Of a DNA stretch of 7,421 nt, positions 1 through 5,602 are shown in pieces. The DNA is from JAJKIP01 sp040509055 (GTDB lineage: Bacteria; Bacteroidota; Bacteroidia; Chitinophagales; Chitinophagaceae): the NCBI GenBank assembly GCA_040509055.1, contig JBEVLT010000075.1:1-7421 (forward strand), written 5' to 3'. Position 1 is the stretch's first letter, and every line of letters starts with the position of its first letter. A program made the translations under genes and the position numbers. Below the pieces are notes generated by a model. The model had not been told where the DNA came from, did no database searches, and saw only the letters and a list, made by a program, of their open reading frames with translations.

Positions 1-330
1 CCTGTAGACAACAATGGTAAAGGCGAGCGGTTTTCGCCCACCGACCTGCTGGCTACCAGCCTGGCCACCTGCATGGTGACGGTAATGGGCATCAAGGCCC
101 GCACCATGGGGCTGGACTTGGACGATGTGAAAGTGGAAGTGCTGAAGATCATGAAAGCCGATCCCCGGCGCGTGGGCGGCATTGAATTGACGTTTCATAT
201 ACCCGAAGCCCTGCAAACGATAGACGAAAAGACCAAAACGATCCTGAAACATACCGGCGATACCTGCCCGGTCATCAAAAGCATACACCCGGACATCGAG
301 GTAAAAGTGGACTGGGGCCACTGGAGCTGA
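1..330 (+). CDS. OsmC/Ohr-family protein, C-terminal part (5' truncated by the window edge)
   Basis: The frame is open from base 1 and ends at TGA 328-330, giving 109 visible residues. The start codon lies upstream of the window. An internal ATG at 73 is not the start, because conserved family sequence precedes it. OsmC/Ohr proteins are cytoplasmic thiol peroxidases that reduce organic hydroperoxides with a pair of cysteines. Both cysteines are present: fragment residue 24 in SLATCMVTVMG (the helix holding the peroxidatic Cys) and residue 89 in DTCPVIKS (the second Cys). The preceding FSPTDLLATSLATC stretch is typical of OsmC. The family is usually about 135-145 residues, so roughly 25-35 N-terminal residues are missing. 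The stop codon directly abuts the stop of the convergent DUF2851 gene. The family is secure. The substrate and the exact subfamily (OsmC, Ohr or YhfA-like) cannot be decided from this fragment. Confidence 0.9.
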   Translation, partial: PVDNNGKGERFSPTDLLATSLATCMVTVMGIKARTMGLDLDDVKVEVLKIMKADPRRVGGIELTFHIPEALQTIDEKTKTILKHTGDTCPVIKSIHPDIEVKVDWGHWS

Positions 331-1620
331 TCAGCTATCGGCAAACGGCTCTCCGGCGGGATAACTTTTTGCTTTGAGTAAAAAATTGCCGGCCGCACAG
401 TCCAGGCAGCGCCGCTTATCGCAGTACTCGTTTTTCAGCTCGGTCAGCGCCTGCGAATCATACGCTGTCATGTTTTCGATATTGATATGCGCAAAGCCAT
501 CGGTAATGGCATTGTGCTCGGCCGCCGTTTCTTCCAGCCAGCGCAGCGCTTTGTCCTTGTACAGCTGCCGGCCATGGTAATTGCCATAGGCAAACAGTAC
601 GGGCGCCATGGTATTGATGATGAGGTGATCGGCCAGCGCCTTACCCGGTTTTTTCTTTTTCACCGGGGCTTCTTCGCCGAAACGGTAATGCCGGTCCCAG
701 TAATCGCTGGCCGGCTGATCGAACCAGTTTTTTACCTCCCCGGGCGTACCTGCCTCCAGGACCCTGGAAAACAGGTGAGCGGAATGATGCACCAGCATGG
801 CCAGCTGCGCCAGCCGCACGGTAGGAAAATTGCCCGGCCGCATGCGCAGGAAGAGCACGGGTATGTGTACCGGGCGAAGCGCATATTTTTCCTGCAGAAA
901 ACGGTATTCTTTTTTCAACGAGGCCGGGTAGTCTTCACCGAAATCCTGGTCCAGCAGGCCGGCCTGGCCAAAGAGCAGGGCTTCCAGCTGCGGCAGCCGG
1001 TTTTTATGCCTGGCCAGCAGGGTCACCGGCAGCGACCGGGCAATGGCTTCAAAGGCATCTGCATTCACCTTCATACCAAAGCTGCGCGCCAGCAGCCACC
1101 AGAATACTTCTTCCCAGTGATCATGGCTCTGCTGCAGCCAGGTTTCAGCCAGCTTTGCCTTTCGCAATAGCCGCCCGGCCAGCAGGCTTTCCTTCCAGCT
1201 TTTCCAGGTAAGGTCCCGCACGGTATGCAGGCCTGCCGCACAGGGTATGAACGCGGCCGAGTGCATCAGCTCTTCGTAATACTGCAATAAGATAGCCGGC
1301 ACACGGGGCGCCAACTCCAGCACCGGCGCGGTACCGGTCATCACATCATGCTGCCACACCACATGCAGCACCACGTTGGTATAATTGGAATCATGCTGGT
1401 GACGGTGTTTGTCCCAATCGGAGGTGTGGATATGCAGTTCCACGGTGCCGGCCCAGAGCGCAGCACCGATCCTGATCTTTGCCCCGGAGAAATCGGGTCC
1501 CTGGTTGCGGTTGAGTTGTCCCTGGTAGATGACCTGTATGGGTTCGCCGGCGGTTGTGGCCAGCTCTCCCTTATGGAAATGCTGGAACTGCCAGATAAAC
1601 TGGAGCAGGCGCTCGTTCAT
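331..1620 (-). CDS. DUF2851 family protein of unknown function
   Basis: A 429-residue protein matching DUF2851 as I know it from Bacteroidota. The N-terminal third carries the family's recognisable blocks: NQGPDFSGAKIRIG (39-52), GTVELHIHTSDWDKH (58-72) and NYTNVVLHVVW (79-89). A second conserved block, LRMRPGNFPTVRLAQLA, lies at 258-274. The C-terminal region has three clustered cysteines, C400, C405 and C408, and another lies at C127 in FIPCAAG. A lysine-rich loop occurs at 322-325. There is no signal peptide or membrane segment, so it should be cytoplasmic. The ATG at 1618-1620 is chosen because MNERLLQFIWQFQHF is the usual family opening. The function is unknown. The spacing of P42-D43 and E61-x-H63 together with the Cys cluster raises a speculative nuclease-like reading, given under findings. 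It lies 147 bases downstream of maf on the same strand and may have its own promoter. Confidence 0.9.
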   Translation of the reverse strand: MNERLLQFIWQFQHFHKGELATTAGEPIQVIYQGQLNRNQGPDFSGAKIRIGAALWAGTVELHIHTSDWDKHRHQHDSNYTNVVLHVVWQHDVMTGTAPVLELAPRVPAILLQYYEELMHSAAFIPCAAGLHTVRDLTWKSWKESLLAGRLLRKAKLAETWLQQSHDHWEEVFWWLLARSFGMKVNADAFEAIARSLPVTLLARHKNRLPQLEALLFGQAGLLDQDFGEDYPASLKKEYRFLQEKYALRPVHIPVLFLRMRPGNFPTVRLAQLAMLVHHSAHLFSRVLEAGTPGEVKNWFDQPASDYWDRHYRFGEEAPVKKKKPGKALADHLIINTMAPVLFAYGNYHGRQLYKDKALRWLEETAAEHNAITDGFAHINIENMTAYDSQALTELKNEYCDKRRCLDCAAGNFLLKAKSYPAGEPFADS

Positions 1621-1627
1621 GAGGACA

Positions 1628-1651
1628 GGTTTTAGGTTTAAAAGGTTTAAC
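1628..1651 (+). repeat. Degenerate GGTTTA-type short repeat near the DUF2851 start
   Basis: Three imperfect tandem units starting with GGTTT are visible: GGTTTTA (1628-1634), GGTTTAAAA (1635-1643) and GGTTTAAC (1644-1651). They lie just upstream of the DUF2851 start codon, so they fall in its probable 5' leader. The same motif occurs in the opposite orientation at the end of maf, so the two clusters form an imperfect, widely spaced inverted pair across the intergenic region. No function is established. Confidence 0.5.
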
Positions 1652-1655
1652 AGCT

Positions 1656-1663
1656 TAAAGTTA
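1656..1663 (-). promoter_or_regulatory. Candidate -7 element for the DUF2851 gene
   Basis: Read on the minus strand this is TAACTTTA, one base from the Bacteroidota -7 consensus TAnnTTTG. It would give a leader of about 30 bases before the ATG at 1620. I cannot find a convincing -33 TTG at 19-21 bases, so this is a weak prediction. Confidence 0.25.
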
Positions 1664-1716
1664 CCTCGATTTTCGGAATTTTCTCCACGGCAGAACTCAC
1701 CCGATACCTGTCCCTG

Positions 1717-1745
1717 AAAAGGCTTTCCATCAGCTTTTTAGAGCC
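1717..1745 (-). terminator. Weak terminator-like hairpin after maf
   Basis: On the minus strand GGCTCT (1745-1740) can pair with AAAGCC (1726-1721) with one C/A mismatch across a 13-base loop. TTTT (1720-1717) follows immediately. It lies 23 bases past the maf stop codon, where a Rho-independent terminator for the four-gene minus-strand run would be expected. The stem is short and imperfect, so termination may be only partial. Confidence 0.3.
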
Positions 1746-1752
1746 TCCGCCT

Positions 1753-1780
1753 GAAGAACCCTGAACTTTAAACCTTAAAC
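1753..1780 (-). repeat. Degenerate heptad repeat through the maf stop codon
   Basis: On the minus strand four consecutive 7-base units can be read: GTTTAAG (1780-1774), GTTTAAA (1773-1767), GTTCAGG (1766-1760) and GTTCTTC (1759-1753). The first unit encodes part of the C-terminal residues of Maf. The stop TAA lies within the second unit. The remaining units are non-coding. The units fit GTTYARG with increasing divergence. Confidence 0.5.
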
Positions 1781-2334
1781 CTCTCCAGCTCCCTTACCAC
1801 CCTGCTCACCGGCAGTCCCATCACGTTGTAAAAATCGCCGGCTACGGACCGGATGCCCACCACGCCGATCCACTCCTGGATGGCATAGGCGCCGGCTTTG
1901 TCGTAAGGTTTGTATTTGTCCACGTAGAATTCGATCTGCTCCCGTGTCAGTGTATGAAACTGTACTGAAGTGATATCGCTGAAGGCCGTTTCGGTTTCAT
2001 CCCGGCGGATCACCACGCCCGTGATCACCCGGTGCTGCCGGCCGGAGAGGGCGGAAAGAATGGCCACGGCATCGTCCCGGTCGGCTGGCTTGCCGATGAT
2101 CCGCTCATCCAGCACCACCACCGTATCTGCTGCCAGGATCACGGTACCGGGCGGCAGTCCGGGCTGTACCACCAGCGCCTTTTGCCGGGCAATATGTACG
2201 GGCACGTCTGATACGGGCAATGTGCCGGGGTAGCTTTCATCGGTAGGCCGCACCACGATGCGGAAAGGCACTTCGGCCCACTCCAGCAACTGCCGGCGGC
2301 GCGGCGACTGGGAGGCCAGTATGATTTCGCTCAT
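1768..2334 (-). CDS. maf: Maf family nucleotide pyrophosphatase (dTTP/UTP type)
   Basis: A 188-residue protein, a normal length for Maf. Maf enzymes hydrolyse nucleoside triphosphates, including modified ones, to monophosphate and pyrophosphate, and act as cytoplasmic house-cleaning enzymes. Some members affect septum formation. Visible signatures are LASQSPRRRQLL at 6-17 with the nucleotide-binding arginines, E33, AADTVVV at 68-74 with catalytic D70, GKP at 81-83, and DKAGAYAIQ at 145-153. The DKAGAY form is that of the dTTP/UTP (YhdE-like) branch rather than the YceF branch. The ATG at 2334 is chosen because MSEIILASQSPRR is the standard N-terminus. The open frame extends 56 codons further upstream, but that stretch overlaps the prenyltransferase gene and lacks family features. 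The start overlaps the prenyltransferase stop as ATGA, which implies translational coupling. The C-terminal RFKV is written in a repeat. Confidence 0.95.
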   Translation of the reverse strand: MSEIILASQSPRRRQLLEWAEVPFRIVVRPTDESYPGTLPVSDVPVHIARQKALVVQPGLPPGTVILAADTVVVLDERIIGKPADRDDAVAILSALSGRQHRVITGVVIRRDETETAFSDITSVQFHTLTREQIEFYVDKYKPYDKAGAYAIQEWIGVVGIRSVAGDFYNVMGLPVSRVVRELERFKV

Positions 2335-3263
2335 AGATAAAAGTAAAAAAAGATCATCGACAGGATGCCGGTCAGCATCACCAGCTTGCACTGGTTGCTC
2401 AGCGCATGATAGTGTTTGGTAGCAGAAGCCCTGAACAGCTGTAAAAAAAGATGGATCAGCGGAGCAATGATCAGTAAGGTACAGTATACCACGGCCCACC
2501 ACCAGCGGAATTGCAGGATATACACCTGTATCACCACCAGCACCACGATCAGGATGATGAGCCAGACGGCAATATAGACCTTGGTGGTATTGACGCCCCA
2601 GGCAATGGGCATGGTCCGGCAGCCGTATCGCGCATCGCCAGGCATGTCTTCAATATCCTTCACGGCTTCGCGGATGAGCGAAATGATAAAAGCAAACCCT
2701 GCATACAGGAAGGTAAAGCGGAAAAATTTGGGCTGGCTCAGGTGTTCGGGCAGCAGCGCATCGGCTACCGATACCTTGGAAAAAAAGATCACCAGCACCG
2801 TCCAGGCCGTCAGCAGGGAAATGATAACGTTGCCGATCAGCAGTTTCCGCTTGAACGTGGTAGAGTAAAACCAGAGCATCGCCACGCAGAACGAATTGGC
2901 AACGACCAGGTACCATTTCTGCAGTACCGGCAGCGCCGCAATGGTCAGCAGAACGCCCGTGATGCTCAGCAGCAGGTGCCAGCCAATGGCCCAGCGCCGC
3001 CGGATCGTTTTGCCCACCACCATTTTATCGGGTTTGTTTACCTCGTCTATATTGATATCGAAATAATCGTTGATGATATACCCCGCTGCCGCGATCAGCA
3101 CGGAAGCCAGCACCAGCAGGATAAACCGGTGCATATCGCCAGCCGGTATATTACCTGCATACAGCGGATGATAGATACAATACTGGAACAGCACCTGTGT
3201 CAGTACAATAAATAAGAGGTTGGGCAGGCGTACCAGTCGGAAAAAAGCTGCGATCAACCTCAT
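2331..3263 (-). CDS. UbiA-family polyprenyltransferase, geranylgeranylglycerol-phosphate geranylgeranyltransferase-like
   Basis: A 310-residue integral membrane prenyltransferase. UbiA enzymes transfer a polyprenyl group from its diphosphate to an acceptor, using two Asp-rich motifs that bind Mg-diphosphate. Both are present: NDYFDINID (65-73, NDxxDxxxD) and KDIEDMPGD (202-210). Hydrophobic helices fit the family's multi-span topology, for example at about 12-30, 47-64, 95-113, 117-132, 143-161, 184-197, 228-250, 256-277 and 293-309. Bacteroidota members are commonly annotated by similarity to the archaeal enzyme that adds a second geranylgeranyl chain to geranylgeranylglyceryl phosphate. The true acceptor here is unproven and could instead be a quinone precursor or another lipid. 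The ATG at 3263 (MRLIAAFFRLVRLPN) is preferred over one 16 codons upstream, because a candidate -7 element lies between them. It overlaps maf by four bases. Confidence 0.85.
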   Translation of the reverse strand: MRLIAAFFRLVRLPNLLFIVLTQVLFQYCIYHPLYAGNIPAGDMHRFILLVLASVLIAAAGYIINDYFDINIDEVNKPDKMVVGKTIRRRWAIGWHLLLSITGVLLTIAALPVLQKWYLVVANSFCVAMLWFYSTTFKRKLLIGNVIISLLTAWTVLVIFFSKVSVADALLPEHLSQPKFFRFTFLYAGFAFIISLIREAVKDIEDMPGDARYGCRTMPIAWGVNTTKVYIAVWLIILIVVLVVIQVYILQFRWWWAVVYCTLLIIAPLIHLFLQLFRASATKHYHALSNQCKLVMLTGILSMIFFYFYL

Positions 3264-3277
3264 CGGGAAAATTTTGC

Positions 3278-3285
3278 GAAAGATA
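3278..3285 (-). promoter_or_regulatory. Candidate -7 element for the prenyltransferase-maf pair
   Basis: Read on the minus strand this is TATCTTTC, one base off TAnnTTTG, and 14 bases separate it from the chosen ATG at 3263. TTG occurs 23 bases further upstream (3311-3309), slightly beyond the usual -33 spacing. If used, it would let prenyltransferase and maf be transcribed apart from the two genes above them. Confidence 0.3.
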
Positions 3286-3328
3286 CTGCACGAAGCCCAC
3301 GTAGGGAACAACCAAACAGGATTAACGG

Positions 3329-3859
3329 TCAGCTGGAGGTAATATCCGGCTGCAGTTGCCAGCGGCCCTGCCCTTTCAATACTTTCTCGATCACATCGCG
3401 TACACAGCCGGCGCCGCCTGCATACGGCGAAATATAGCGGGCCGCCTGCCTGATCTCTTCTGCCGCATCGGCCGGGCAGGCGGGCAGTCCTGCCACTTCC
3501 ATCACCGGCAGGTCAGGCATGTCATCGCCCATGAAGAGGACCTCACCGGCCTGCAGGTGCCGTTCGGCCATATACTTTTCAACAAAGGCCTTTTTATCGG
3601 TCACCGACAGGTAAACCTCGGTAATGCCCAGCTTGTTCAGCCGGGCAACAGCGGGTTGTGAATCTGCACCGGATACGGCCAGCAGGCGATACCCTTTTTT
3701 CACCGCCAGCTGCAGGGCATACCCGTCCTTGATATTCATCCGCCGGGCCTGCAGCCCGTTATCCAGCAGCAGCACCGTACCATCGGTGAGCACACCGTCG
3801 ATGTCGAAGATGAAGGTAGTGATGGAAAGAAAGGGATCGCTGTTATCCATGAGTTGCAT
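3329..3859 (-). CDS. KdsC-like HAD-superfamily phosphatase
   Basis: A 176-residue cytoplasmic HAD hydrolase of the small, cap-less KdsC type. KdsC removes phosphate from KDO 8-phosphate in lipopolysaccharide core synthesis and normally works as a tetramer. HAD motif I is FDIDGVLTDG (18-27), with nucleophile D19 and acid/base D21. Motif II is S63-G64. The motif III lysine is K89 or K90 in TDKK. Motif IV is GDDMPD (111-116). The C-terminal AGGAGCVRDV (147-156) matches the GGxGAVREV-type tail that reaches the neighbouring active site in KdsC. The length is typical. The start is the ATG at 3859; a second in-frame ATG three codons later is equally possible. No kdsA, kdsB or kdsD is in the window, so KDO 8-phosphate as substrate is an extrapolation. 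It sits between the DUF2520 and prenyltransferase genes on the same strand. Confidence 0.88.
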   Translation of the reverse strand: MQLMDNSDPFLSITTFIFDIDGVLTDGTVLLLDNGLQARRMNIKDGYALQLAVKKGYRLLAVSGADSQPAVARLNKLGITEVYLSVTDKKAFVEKYMAERHLQAGEVLFMGDDMPDLPVMEVAGLPACPADAAEEIRQAARYISPYAGGAGCVRDVIEKVLKGQGRWQLQPDITSS

Positions 3860-3876
3860 TCATAATTAGGAGATTC

Positions 3877-3884
3877 CAAAATTA
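3877..3884 (-). promoter_or_regulatory. Candidate -7 element for the KdsC-like phosphatase gene
   Basis: Read on the minus strand this is TAATTTTG, a full match to TAnnTTTG, in the 48-base gap after the DUF2520 gene. It would give a very short leader of roughly 10-15 bases before the ATG at 3859. I see no clear -33 TTG at 19-21 bases. If active, it is an internal promoter within the minus-strand run. Confidence 0.35.
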
Positions 3885-3907
3885 CCGGAAAACGAATTGT
3901 AACACGC

Positions 3908-4669
3908 TCAATTGAATTGCTGGATGCTTTCGGTCATCAACCGGTAAATATGTTGCAGCGAGGGGTGCTCATCAAGCAGTGCCAGGTGTTTGCCGATGGT
4001 TTCCCGGTCATGACGGATGGCCGGTCCCGTCTGTGCCTGCGCAGGCGCCATATCGCTCACGCGCAGCGCCGTTTCGCGGATCAGCGGCAGCAGTTGGGTG
4101 AAATCGAGCCCTTCCTTGTCGCAGTAAGTTTTGGCCAGCGCATACAGGTGATTGGTGAAATTGCTGACCACCACGGCCGCCACATGCAGCTTCAGCCTGT
4201 CCAGGCTATTGGCCGCCGTCACCTGCCCGAATGAAATGGAATGCGCCAGGTGTTCGAGCGTGCGGGCTGCTTTTTCGTCGCTGCCCTCAAAAAACAAAGG
4301 CGTTACCGGCAGACCGGCCGTTTCCTTGCGCAGGCTCTGCAACGGGTAAAAAACACCGTAATGAGCGGTCACATTTTTCAAGACCTCTTTGTCTACCGAC
4401 CCGGCCGTATGCGCTACCACCCTGCCCTGCAGTTTCAGGTCTTTCACCACTTCGGCGATCGCGTGGTCCGATACGGCAATGATGTAGACATCCGCCTGTT
4501 TATTCAGCAGGCTGATGTAATTGGCCGATTCGGTATCCCATTCGTAGGCCAGTGCGCTGGCAGCCGTGGCATTGCGGCTTAGCACCTGTACGATAGAGTG
4601 GCCCGCGGCCCTGAACTTCCGGCCCAGCACAGCGGCTGCATTTCCCGATCCAATGATAACTATATTCAT
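3908..4669 (-). CDS. Rossmann-like / DUF2520 domain protein (putative NAD(P)-dependent oxidoreductase)
   Basis: A 253-residue protein with an N-terminal Rossmann domain followed by a helical DUF2520 domain, the two-domain plan of 6-phosphogluconate dehydrogenase, ProC and ketopantoate reductase relatives. The nucleotide-binding turn is IIGSGNAAAVLG (5-16). Further conserved blocks are IIAVSDHAI (63-71), HTAGS (87-91) and HYGVFYPLQS (103-112). The C-terminal domain has LHVAAVVVSNFTNHLY (161-176) and TGPAIRHD (214-221). There is no signal peptide or membrane span, so it should be cytoplasmic. No reaction has been assigned to the family as far as I know, and the substrate cannot be guessed from the sequence. 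It is the first gene of the minus-strand run and diverges from the alpha/beta hydrolase gene across 77 bases. The ATG at 4669 sits right before the first Rossmann strand, so the start is well supported. Confidence 0.88.
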   Translation of the reverse strand: MNIVIIGSGNAAAVLGRKFRAAGHSIVQVLSRNATAASALAYEWDTESANYISLLNKQADVYIIAVSDHAIAEVVKDLKLQGRVVAHTAGSVDKEVLKNVTAHYGVFYPLQSLRKETAGLPVTPLFFEGSDEKAARTLEHLAHSISFGQVTAANSLDRLKLHVAAVVVSNFTNHLYALAKTYCDKEGLDFTQLLPLIRETALRVSDMAPAQAQTGPAIRHDRETIGKHLALLDEHPSLQHIYRLMTESIQQFN

Positions 4670-4689
4670 AAACCTGACCGGCTGACAGT

Positions 4690-4697
4690 TAATTTTG
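4690..4697 (+). promoter_or_regulatory. Candidate -7 element for the two-hydrolase operon
   Basis: TAATTTTG is a full match to the Bacteroidota -7 consensus TAnnTTTG. It predicts a transcript start near 4702 and a leader of about 45 bases for the gene at 4747. The -33 region about 19 bases upstream has no clear TTG. A second AT-rich candidate, TATAATTTG at 4733-4741, is too close to the ATG to be preferred. Confidence 0.4.
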
Positions 4698-4701
4698 CAC
4701 G

Positions 4702-4730
4702 CACTGCGGCTGCCAACCGGGCCTGCAGTG
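4702..4730. promoter_or_regulatory. Inverted repeat in the divergent intergenic region
   Basis: CACTGC-GGC (4702-4710) is complementary to GCC-T-GCAGTG (4721-4730). The stem has nine pairs with one bulged T (4724) and a 10-base loop (4711-4720). It starts where the transcript of the downstream hydrolase would begin if the -7 element at 4690 is used, so it could be a 5' leader hairpin. It could equally be an operator for a dimeric regulator serving both divergent genes. No T-run follows, so it is not an intrinsic terminator. Confidence 0.4.
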
Positions 4731-4746
4731 TCTATAATTTGAAGGC

Positions 4747-5592
4747 ATGAAAATACTACAAAAACTGGCAGTAGCTCTCGTACGTACCCGGTTCAGGATA
4801 TTGGCGCTCCTGTCGCCAAGGCAGGCAGCCGGCTATGCATTCCGGCTTTTCTGCACGCCGCAGTTTAAAGTAGACAGGGAACTGCCGGCCGTATTTGAGC
4901 AAGCAGAACCATTGCCATTCACTTTCGGTTCGTATACGATCAGCGGCTATCGCTGGAACAGGGGCGCCGCCCGAAAAGTTATGATCATCCACGGCTTTGA
5001 ATCGTCTGTCATCAACTTTGCATCTTATGTGATGCCGCTCGTAGAAAAAGGATACGAAGTGCTTGCCTTCGATGCACCGGCCCATGGCGGAAGCAGCGGC
5101 CGGCAGATCAACGCGGTGATCTACCGTGACTTTATCAAACATATTTGTTCGGTATACGGTCCTGTACAATCTTTTATCGCTCATTCCTTTGGCGGCCTGG
5201 CTGTATGCCTGGCCCTGGCGGAAATGGAACACGATGCCGGCAGCCGCCTTGTACTGATTGCCCCGGCTACCGAAACGGCAACGGCTTTCCGGCAGTTTTT
5301 CGCATTCATGCAGATCAGCAAGGCTGCGATGAAAAAAAGAATAGAAGATATCGTGATCCGCATCAGCGGGCACCCTGTCAGCTGGTTTTCTATCCGGCGT
5401 ACGCTGCCGGAGATTAACGCGCAGGTGCTGTGGGTGCACGACCGGCAGGACACCATCACCCCGCTGCAGGATACTGAAAACATCCGGCAGGCAAACTATC
5501 CCACCCTGCAATTCGTAGTTACAGAAGGACTGGGGCACCGGAAGATATACCGGGATGCAGCCGTCCACAAAATGGTGCTGGATTTCTTATAG
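4747..5592 (+). CDS. Alpha/beta hydrolase
   Basis: A 281-residue alpha/beta-hydrolase-fold protein, probably an esterase, lipase or thioesterase-like enzyme of unknown substrate. The oxyanion strand is VMIIHGFESS (78-87). FDAPAHGGSSG (108-118) is the typical loop after strand 4. The nucleophile elbow is AHSFGG (145-150) with Ser147. The acid is probably Asp235 in HDRQDTITP (231-239), and the base is His264 in GLGHRKI (261-267). The elbow reads A-H-S-F-G, with alanine in place of the first glycine of GxSxG. The N-terminus (LQKLAVALVRTRFRILALLS) is amphipathic and basic and does not look like a classic cleaved signal, so location is uncertain. The start is the first ATG after the divergent promoter region. 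It is probably the first gene of a two-gene operon, with an SGNH hydrolase following after 10 bases. Confidence 0.88.
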   Translation: MKILQKLAVALVRTRFRILALLSPRQAAGYAFRLFCTPQFKVDRELPAVFEQAEPLPFTFGSYTISGYRWNRGAARKVMIIHGFESSVINFASYVMPLVEKGYEVLAFDAPAHGGSSGRQINAVIYRDFIKHICSVYGPVQSFIAHSFGGLAVCLALAEMEHDAGSRLVLIAPATETATAFRQFFAFMQISKAAMKKRIEDIVIRISGHPVSWFSIRRTLPEINAQVLWVHDRQDTITPLQDTENIRQANYPTLQFVVTEGLGHRKIYRDAAVHKMVLDFL

Positions 5593-5602
5593 CTAACCCG
5601 TA

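Noticed and set aside
487..1170. A 227-codon plus-strand frame opposite DUF2851
   Set aside because: It lies entirely within the DUF2851 gene, is basic and His/Gln-rich without motifs, and is explained by codon bias on the opposite strand.
2335..2502. Upstream extension of Maf by 56 codons
   Set aside because: The extension overlaps the prenyltransferase coding sequence and has no Maf similarity. The family N-terminus begins at 2334.
2511..3215. A 234-codon plus-strand frame opposite the prenyltransferase
   Set aside because: Its translation is His/Gln/Asp-rich, the usual antisense image of a hydrophobic membrane protein. The sense strand carries both UbiA motifs.
3264..3311. Upstream start of the prenyltransferase (16 extra codons)
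   Set aside because: The added residues do not resemble a UbiA N-terminus, and a candidate -7 element lies within the stretch.
4756..5568. A 270-codon open frame antisense to the alpha/beta hydrolase
   Set aside because: The sense frame has an intact catalytic triad and fold motifs. The antisense product has no family features.
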